A DNA stretch of 18,440 nt from Actinomycetes bacterium (lineage in GTDB: Bacteria; Actinomycetota; Acidimicrobiia; Acidimicrobiales; Palsa-688). The notes under the pieces were generated by a model. It saw only the letters and a list, made by a program, of their open reading frames with translations, was not told the origin of the DNA and searched no databases. Positions 14,090-18,440 of this stretch are shown here, one piece after another. The stretch is from positions 1 to 18,440 of the forward strand of contig JAKAXN010000056.1 in the NCBI GenBank assembly GCA_021816565.1, in the 5' to 3' direction. Position numbers and translations under genes: made by a program. Position 1 is the first letter of the stretch, and the number at the start of each line of letters is the position of its first letter.

Positions 14090-16627
14090 GTGCAGACCGT
14101 GGCAGACCTCGCAGCGGGCTACGTCGGTACCGAGCCCGCCGGACTGTGGGGCGGCCCGACTGACACCCTGGTGCGCCCCCGCGTGATCGAGGTTCTGGCT
14201 CGGGGGCTGGGCCGGCCCGTCACCGTTGTCACCGCCCCGCCCGGCTACGGCAAGACGGTGGCGCTGCGGCAACTTCTCGGATCCTGGTCCGGTGGCGGAT
14301 ATCCCAGGAGTGCCCGGCGCCGTCCCGGCTCTGCCGGGTTGCTGGTCGCCGCCGGGGCGGACCTCGTCGAGAGGACCGACGGCGCCACCATCGCCGTCGT
14401 CGACCGCGGCGCGTCACCGCTCGGTAGCGACACCCGGGACCCGGCCGGCGTGGCGGTCCGAGCGGCCCTCGCCGGGTCCTTCCCGGGGATCCACTTCTTC
14501 TACGCCTGTCGACCAGGTGAGGCTCCCGCGCTGGATCCGGCGCGGTCATCGGAGGTGGCGGTCGTCGGAGAAGCCGATCTGGCCTTCAGGTCCGAGGAGG
14601 CCGGCCGGCTGGTCCGGGAGATGTCAGGCAGTCTGCTGACCGATGGTGAGCTCGGCGTGCTCATGTCGTGGACGGACGGCTGGCCGGTGGCCGTCCGCCT
14701 GGTGGCAGCCGCCCTGAGAAGTGGTGCGTCCGCGGACGACGCGGTCAGGGGCAGCGGATCCGTGGGGCGGCACCTGGCGGCATACGTGCACCAGGAGATC
14801 CTCGACCGGGAGCCGGACGACCTGAGGCGGTTCCTGGTCCGCTCTTCGGTCCTGACCGAGTTCGACGCCCCCCTGTGCCGGGCCGTCGGGGCCGGGACCC
14901 GGTCCGCGGCCGCCATCCGCCGGCTCGAGCGCGAGCGCCTGCTCATACGGCCGGATCCGACCGTCCCCGGGTCCTACCGGTGCTTGGCCCCCGTCCGCGC
15001 CGTCGTGCGGAAAGAGTTGAGACAGCGCGAACCGGCGGCGGAGGCCCGTCTGCTGAGGTCCGCCGCCGCCTGGCTGCTGTTCCACGACCGGCCCGACTTG
15101 GCGGCGCCGTACCTGGTGGAGGCCGAGGACTGGGAGCAGCTGATCGAGCTGATCGACCGTCATGGCCTGAGGCTGTGGCGGGACGGGAGGCTGGGCCAGG
15201 CGGTGGGCTGGTTGGACCGCGTGCCGCTCCACCCGCGGGGGCGGAGGCAGGGGGTGGCGCTGCGGCAGGTGGCCGCTCTCACGCTTTTGGGGCAGTCGGG
15301 GCGGGCCGGGGAGATCAGCCGGACGCTCCACTCCCGGGACCTCTCGACCCGGGAGCAGGCAGTGGTCGATGCCATGGGAGCGGTGCGGGCTTCTCGCGAC
15401 GCCCGGCCGGTCGACGCCGTCACCGCCGGGATCCGGGGGATCGGGCAGCTGGGCGCCGGGGGCGACCCGGAGCCGGGGACACTGGGCCTGGACGACCGTC
15501 ACCTCCGCTGGCTGGCCTTGACGGCGCTGGTGCGGGCCCACTGGCAGGTCGGTGACTTGGATTCCAGCCGGATGGTGTTCTCCATCCTGCGGCGGGCTGG
15601 TGACGTCCCGCCCGAGATCCTGGCGGAGGCCGGCGCGTCGCTGGCCCTGGCCGAGGCGTGGACCGGTAACCACAGAGCGGCCCGCTACCGGGCGGCGCAG
15701 GTGCTGGCCCGCCAGGGGTCGGGCCGACACCGGTCCGAGGAGGCGGTGGGGGAGGCCGTGCTGGCTCTCGCCCACGTGCACCGCGAGGAGGGAGACCTGG
15801 GAGGGGCCGACCGGTGGATGTCGACCCCCGAACTGGGGGAGGAGGTCGACTGGTCGGCGCTCAGCGCGGCGGTGCTCGCGGTGGAGCGGTCCCTCGCCGC
15901 CCTGGCGGCAGGCTCGCCCGGCTCCGGGCTGCGCTCCATCCGCCTCTTCGAAGCCCGCTCGCCGGATCCCCTGCCCCCGCTGATAGAGGGACGGCTCCGC
16001 GCCGGTGAGGTCCGGCTGGAACTGATGCAGGGGGACCTGGGAAGGGCCGAGCACGTCCTTGGCAACTTCTCGGGGCCCTGGACCCCGGCCCTGGCCGGGG
16101 CGGCGGTGCAGGCGGCTCTGGCCGGCGGAGACCTCGATCTGGCGGTCCTCCGACTCGGGGGCTGGCCGAGCGGAGCGGCAGACCCTCTGGGGGTGCTGGA
16201 GAAGGAGATGTGGACCGCCGTGGTGGAGTTCGACACCGGCCGTCGGCGTCAGGCTCTCCGCCGGGCCGGGCGGTTGGTGGCGATCGCCGAGCAGCGCGGC
16301 TGCCCGCAACTCCTCATGGACGGGGGTCCGCCGGTTGCGCGGCTGTTGCGGAGCGTCGCGCGGACCGCTCCGGGTCCCAGGCCTGCTGGCGGGGGAGAGC
16401 CGGGCCGACCGGGAGGTGCGCCGCTTCGCGCTCCGCTCGGGTTGAGCGCCAGGGAGCGCGAGATCATCCGGTACCTGCCGACTCCTCTCTCGAGCACCCA
16501 GATGGCGGCCCGGCTGTTCATCTCGGTGAACACGCTGAAGACGCACCTGAGGACCATCTACCGCAAGCTGGGGGTCAACAGCCGGCGGGAGGCCATAGGC
16601 CGGGCCGAGGAACTCGGCCTGGCCTGA
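14090..16627 (+). CDS. MalT/LAL-type LuxR regulator with a degenerate NTPase, second of two
   Basis: An 845-residue paralogue of the preceding regulator. I chose GTG 14090 because GGGAG (14074-14078) lies 11 nt before it; TTG at 14045 or 14081 are in-frame alternatives. Walker A is intact, A-P-P-G-Y-G-K-T with K55. The Walker B place reads T-I-A-V-V-D-R-G, with D105 followed by Arg instead of the second acidic residue, and the stretch from K55 to D105 is 50 residues against 84 in the neighbour, so about 34 residues of the core are missing. A helical repeat middle region follows. The C-terminal LuxR helix-turn-helix is complete (L-S-A-R-E-R-E-I-I, L-F-I-S-V-N-T-L-K-T-H, I-Y-R-K-L-G-V-N-S-R). 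DNA binding should persist while ATP hydrolysis may not. It starts 71 nt after the first regulator and ends at a strong terminator. Confidence 0.9.
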   Translation: MQTVADLAAGYVGTEPAGLWGGPTDTLVRPRVIEVLARGLGRPVTVVTAPPGYGKTVALRQLLGSWSGGGYPRSARRRPGSAGLLVAAGADLVERTDGATIAVVDRGASPLGSDTRDPAGVAVRAALAGSFPGIHFFYACRPGEAPALDPARSSEVAVVGEADLAFRSEEAGRLVREMSGSLLTDGELGVLMSWTDGWPVAVRLVAAALRSGASADDAVRGSGSVGRHLAAYVHQEILDREPDDLRRFLVRSSVLTEFDAPLCRAVGAGTRSAAAIRRLERERLLIRPDPTVPGSYRCLAPVRAVVRKELRQREPAAEARLLRSAAAWLLFHDRPDLAAPYLVEAEDWEQLIELIDRHGLRLWRDGRLGQAVGWLDRVPLHPRGRRQGVALRQVAALTLLGQSGRAGEISRTLHSRDLSTREQAVVDAMGAVRASRDARPVDAVTAGIRGIGQLGAGGDPEPGTLGLDDRHLRWLALTALVRAHWQVGDLDSSRMVFSILRRAGDVPPEILAEAGASLALAEAWTGNHRAARYRAAQVLARQGSGRHRSEEAVGEAVLALAHVHREEGDLGGADRWMSTPELGEEVDWSALSAAVLAVERSLAALAAGSPGSGLRSIRLFEARSPDPLPPLIEGRLRAGEVRLELMQGDLGRAEHVLGNFSGPWTPALAGAAVQAALAGGDLDLAVLRLGGWPSGAADPLGVLEKEMWTAVVEFDTGRRRQALRRAGRLVAIAEQRGCPQLLMDGGPPVARLLRSVARTAPGPRPAGGGEPGRPGGAPLRAPLGLSAREREIIRYLPTPLSSTQMAARLFISVNTLKTHLRTIYRKLGVNSRREAIGRAEELGLA

Positions 16628-16646
16628 CCGGGCGGGACAAACGCGG

Positions 16647-16672
16647 GGATGGCCCCCCGGAGGGGGCCATCC
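16647..16672. terminator. Bidirectional terminator between the second LuxR gene and the SHOCT gene
   Basis: GGATGGCCCCC (16647-16657) pairs perfectly with GGGGGCCATCC (16662-16672) around the 4-nt loop CGGA. It lies 19 nt after the LuxR stop and 20 nt after the stop of the convergent SHOCT gene. There is no T-run, but an 11-bp G/C-rich stem at a convergent junction is a clear terminator shape. Confidence 0.75.
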
Positions 16673-16692
16673 GGGTGGATCGGAGGGGGCGG

Positions 16693-17112
16693 TCAGGCGG
16701 CGCTCGAGAGGAGCCGGTTCTTCTGCTCCTCGAACTCCTGCTGGGAGATGACCCCCTGGTCCCTCAGGGAAGCCAGCTTGCTGAGCTCGTCGGCGGTGGT
16801 GGCGGTCCCCTCGCCGCCGGCCACGCTCCGGATGTACTCCCGGGTGGCCTGCTCCTGGGCCTTGGCATCCTCGACCGCCCGCTCACGCATGGCCCCGCCC
16901 CTGGCGATCAGGTACGTGAGCACGCCTATCACCGGCAGGATCAGGACGAACAGGATCCATGCGGCCTTGGCCCATCCGCTCATGGCGTGATCGCGGAACA
17001 GATCGGTGAAGATGGCGATCACCAACCAGATCCACAGCACGAATCCCACGATCCACAGCGTTGTGAAGAAGACGTCCAGCAGTGGATAGGAAGTGGCAAG
17101 TTGATTCGCCAT
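16693..17112 (-). CDS. PLDc_N-like membrane protein with a C-terminal SHOCT domain
   Basis: A 139-residue protein from ATG 17112, 6 nt after the good ribosome-binding site AAAGGGAG (17126-17119). Two membrane helices (about 13-36 and 46-69) form the PLDc_N-type hairpin with W-L-V-I-A-I-F-T-D-L-F-R-D between them and L-P-V-I-G-V-L-T-Y-L-I-A-R-G at the end. A charged linker leads to a SHOCT domain (about 110-138): D-E-L-S-K-L-A-S-L-R-D-Q-G-V-I-S-Q-Q-E-F-E-E-Q-K-N, read with one helix before and one after the turn. SHOCT modules are thought to support oligomerisation; such proteins are common in actinobacteria, often linked to envelope or stress functions, with no enzyme activity known. The upstream region holds a close match to the promoter-like element at 11282. 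Confidence 0.88.
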   Translation of the reverse strand: MANQLATSYPLLDVFFTTLWIVGFVLWIWLVIAIFTDLFRDHAMSGWAKAAWILFVLILPVIGVLTYLIARGGAMRERAVEDAKAQEQATREYIRSVAGGEGTATTADELSKLASLRDQGVISQQEFEEQKNRLLSSAA

Positions 17113-17140
17113 GGGGTGCTCCCTTTCTCGAGGTTCGGAT

Positions 17141-17176
17141 CCAGCATCGCCTTCCCCGCCCGGGCTGCCGTCACCC
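17141..17176 (-). promoter_or_regulatory. Promoter-like element of the SHOCT gene, partial copy of the 11282 element
   Basis: On the minus strand an exact GGGTGACG (17176-17169) is followed by 17 nt and GGCGATGCTGG (17151-17141). The -10-like hexamer GATGCT keeps the 20-nt distance from GTGACG and the trailing CTGG seen in the divergent pair. Transcription would start near 17136, leaving a short leader with the ribosome-binding site. The first box is also one arm of the inverted repeat GTCACC-N7-GGTGAC (17170-17188), which might be an operator. Confidence 0.5.
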
Positions 17177-17188
17177 GATGAAGGTGAC
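17170..17188. repeat. Short inverted repeat upstream of the SHOCT gene
   Basis: GTCACC (17170-17175) and GGTGAC (17183-17188) are perfect inverted copies separated by 7 nt. The repeat overlaps the -35-like box of the SHOCT promoter candidate, so it could be a regulator site. It is short enough to be chance. Confidence 0.3.
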
Positions 17189-18440
17189 ACCCGGAGCCTG
17201 ACCAAGGTCCCGGACGAGGCGTCGTCGGGGTTGACCGGTCAGGCCCGGAGGCGCCGGACCAGGATCCTCGGGAGCAGCAGATCGAGCATCGAGCGCTCCA
17301 CCCCGTAGTGGTCCCGGTGCTCGGCCTCGTCCCACCAGGCCTGGGTCTGACGCCGCAGCCGGTGGCGGAGGTAGCTGACCTCCTCGGCGGCGGCGGCCAC
17401 AAGGACCGCACCGGCCGCCAACTCGACCCACCGGCGGGACCGCAAGCTGTTCGGGGGCGTCACACCGAGAAGTGTGCGGCCCGGTGGGCTGCGCGGCCGT
17501 CACCCGGCCGGGATGAGATGGCGCCGGGCGGATGAGCTCCTCCGGCGCGGCTGCGGCACCGAAGAGGAACCCCTGCAGGTAGGCCACCCCGAGCTGTTCC
17601 AGTTGTTGGCGCTGCTCGTCGGTCTCGACGCCCTCGGCGACGGTCGGCAGATCGAGGGCCCGGCAGAGGGCGATGATGCCTTCCAGCAGGGCGGCCGCTC
17701 TCGGTGCCGGGCTGTGACCCACGAAGGACCGGTCGATCTTGACGAAGTCGACCGGCAGGCGGGCCAGATGCGAGAGCGAGGAGTGGCCGGTGCCGAAGTC
17801 GTCCAGGCCCACGAGCAGGCCGAGGGCCCTGAGCGCGGCCATGGATTCGTGGGCTCGGTCCACATCGGCCATCACGGCGCTCTCGGTGACCTCCAGGGAG
17901 ATGTCGCCCGGGTGGGCGCCGCTCTCCTCCAGGGCGGTCCTCACCACCGACACCACATCCGATCCTGTCAGCTGCAGAGCCGAGATGTTGACCGATACCC
18001 GGCTGGGCATTCCGTTCCGCCGCCATTCCGCGGACTGGTTGCACGCCGTGCGGAGGATCCATTCACCGAGCGGCAGGATCAGACCCGAGGCCTCGGCGAA
18101 GTCGATGAACTGGCCGGCGGGGATCAGCCCGACTGTGGGGTGCTGCCACCTGAGCAGGGCCTCGGTCCCGACCGTCCGGCCGGAGCGGGCTTCCACGATG
18201 GGCTGGTAGTGGAGCCGGAATTCCCCCCGGTGCAGACCGAGCCGGATCCCCGACACCGCGTCGAGCTGCTCGGAGGCCCGGGTCCTCATGTGGGGGGCGA
18301 AGACGGCGGAGCAGTCCTTCCCTGACTGCTTGGCGTCGTACATGGCCATGTCCGCCTCGGCGAGCAGGTCGCCCGGTTCCACCGTCGGGTCGTCGGTGAC
18401 GACGAAGCCGACGCTGGCGGTGACGGCGATCGCCTGGTCG
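17171..18440 (-). CDS. GGDEF-EAL c-di-GMP enzyme, 5' end outside the window, 3' end doubtful
   Basis: The frame enters from the right edge with the end of a GGDEF domain (S-V-G-F-V-V, then A-E-A-D-M-A-M-Y-D-A-K); the GGDEF active site lies outside. A complete EAL phosphodiesterase domain follows with T-E-A-L-L-R-W, N-I-S-A-L-Q-L, L-E-V-T-E-S, L-D-D-F-G-T-G, V-K-I-D-R-S-F-V, E-G-V-E and Q-G-F-L-F. All signature residues for Mg2+ binding and c-di-GMP hydrolysis are present, so it should cleave c-di-GMP to pGpG. The domain ends near 17530 (P-E-E-L-I-R-P). The frame then continues to TGA 17171 through about 115 residues of Gly/Pro/Arg-rich sequence that overlaps a better-looking small gene, so the true end may be at about 17460 with a frameshift. 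Sensor domains upstream cannot be seen. Confidence 0.88.
   Translation of the reverse strand, partial: DQAIAVTASVGFVVTDDPTVEPGDLLAEADMAMYDAKQSGKDCSAVFAPHMRTRASEQLDAVSGIRLGLHRGEFRLHYQPIVEARSGRTVGTEALLRWQHPTVGLIPAGQFIDFAEASGLILPLGEWILRTACNQSAEWRRNGMPSRVSVNISALQLTGSDVVSVVRTALEESGAHPGDISLEVTESAVMADVDRAHESMAALRALGLLVGLDDFGTGHSSLSHLARLPVDFVKIDRSFVGHSPAPRAAALLEGIIALCRALDLPTVAEGVETDEQRQQLEQLGVAYLQGFLFGAAAAPEELIRPAPSHPGRVTAAQPTGPHTSRCDAPEQLAVPPVGRVGGRCGPCGRRRRGGQLPPPPAAASDPGLVGRGRAPGPLRGGALDARSAAPEDPGPAPPGLTGQPRRRLVRDLGQAPGVTFIG
17239..17463 (-). CDS. 74-residue single-pass membrane protein, nested in the EAL frame's 3' extension
   Basis: From GTG 17463 the frame encodes one hydrophobic helix (about 12-27, V-E-L-A-A-G-A-V-L-V-A-A-A-A) followed by a charged part (Y-L-R-H-R-L-R-R-Q-T, W-W-D-E-A-E-H-R-D-H-Y) and an L-L-L-P-R-I-L-V-R-R-L-R end. 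By my count about 4 of 75 codons end in A or T, as in true genes of this window, against about half of the codons if the same stretch is read in the EAL frame. It therefore looks like the real coding frame here. I recognise no family. Its GTG forms a GTGA overlap with a TGA (17462-17460) in the third frame of this strand, which would be the natural stop of the EAL gene if that gene has a +1/-1 shift. The gene lies wholly inside the annotated-length EAL frame, so one of the two is mis-read. Confidence 0.6.
   Translation of the reverse strand: MTPPNSLRSRRWVELAAGAVLVAAAAEEVSYLRHRLRRQTQAWWDEAEHRDHYGVERSMLDLLLPRILVRRLRA

Noticed and set aside
1..18440. CRISPR array, insertion sequence, prophage, toxin-antitoxin or defence genes
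   Set aside because: No spaced direct repeats, transposase or integrase motifs, or small paired toxin genes were seen on either strand.

Overview
The window is very GC-rich (third codon positions almost always G or C), densely packed, and uses GTG/TTG starts, 4-nt stop/start overlaps and probable leaderless mRNAs. It reads as chromosomal DNA of an actinobacterium, possibly an uncultured Acidimicrobiia-like lineage. Supporting traits are LAxTG (class E-type) sortase signals, a DUF4012 protein, large MalT/LAL-type LuxR regulators and a PLDc_N/SHOCT membrane protein. The lineage is an inference. I see no tRNA, rRNA, insertion sequence, phage gene or CRISPR array.

Layout. 1-174 (+): C-terminal end of the ribosomal silencing factor RsfS, followed by a hairpin terminator that faces a convergent operon. 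5558-203 (-): a five-gene set transcribed leftward: a one-cluster ferredoxin, a single-pass Pro/Ala/Thr-rich exported protein, a sensor kinase, an OmpR-type response regulator, and a Tat-exported phospholipase C/phosphoesterase ending in an LAVTG wall-sorting-like motif. Gaps and overlaps inside it are 4 nt until the last 83-nt gap. 5714-6799 (+): a CorA-type divalent cation channel. 6899-10019 (+): a small LAFTG wall-anchored Ig-like protein followed by a large DUF4012 envelope protein. 11159-9898 (-): a 79-aa protein and a polytopic membrane protein of unknown function. Its 3' end overlaps the DUF4012 gene, and a strong hairpin lies inside the coding overlap zone. 11322-16627 (+): two tandem MalT/LAL-type LuxR regulators; the second has a shortened NTPase core and a damaged Walker B. 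17112-16693 (-): a PLDc_N/SHOCT membrane protein, separated from the regulators by an 11-bp-stem terminator. 18440-17171 (-): a GGDEF-EAL c-di-GMP enzyme (5' end outside the window) whose C-terminal frame runs over a small membrane-protein gene in another frame.

The strongest unexplained signal is in the divergent region 11160-11321. Both flanking genes carry the same bipartite element, GGGTGACG, exactly 17 nt, then CGGCAGTCTGG, exactly 4 nt, then the start codon. It looks like a shared promoter class (or operator pair) driving leaderless mRNAs. A clear partial match with the same spacing precedes the SHOCT gene, and a weaker one precedes the second LuxR gene. This ties the unknown 79-aa/membrane-protein pair to the large LuxR regulator as one candidate regulatory unit. 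A second theme is the cell surface: two LAxTG proteins, the DUF4012 protein and the phospholipase all act outside the membrane, next to two signalling layers (two-component and c-di-GMP).
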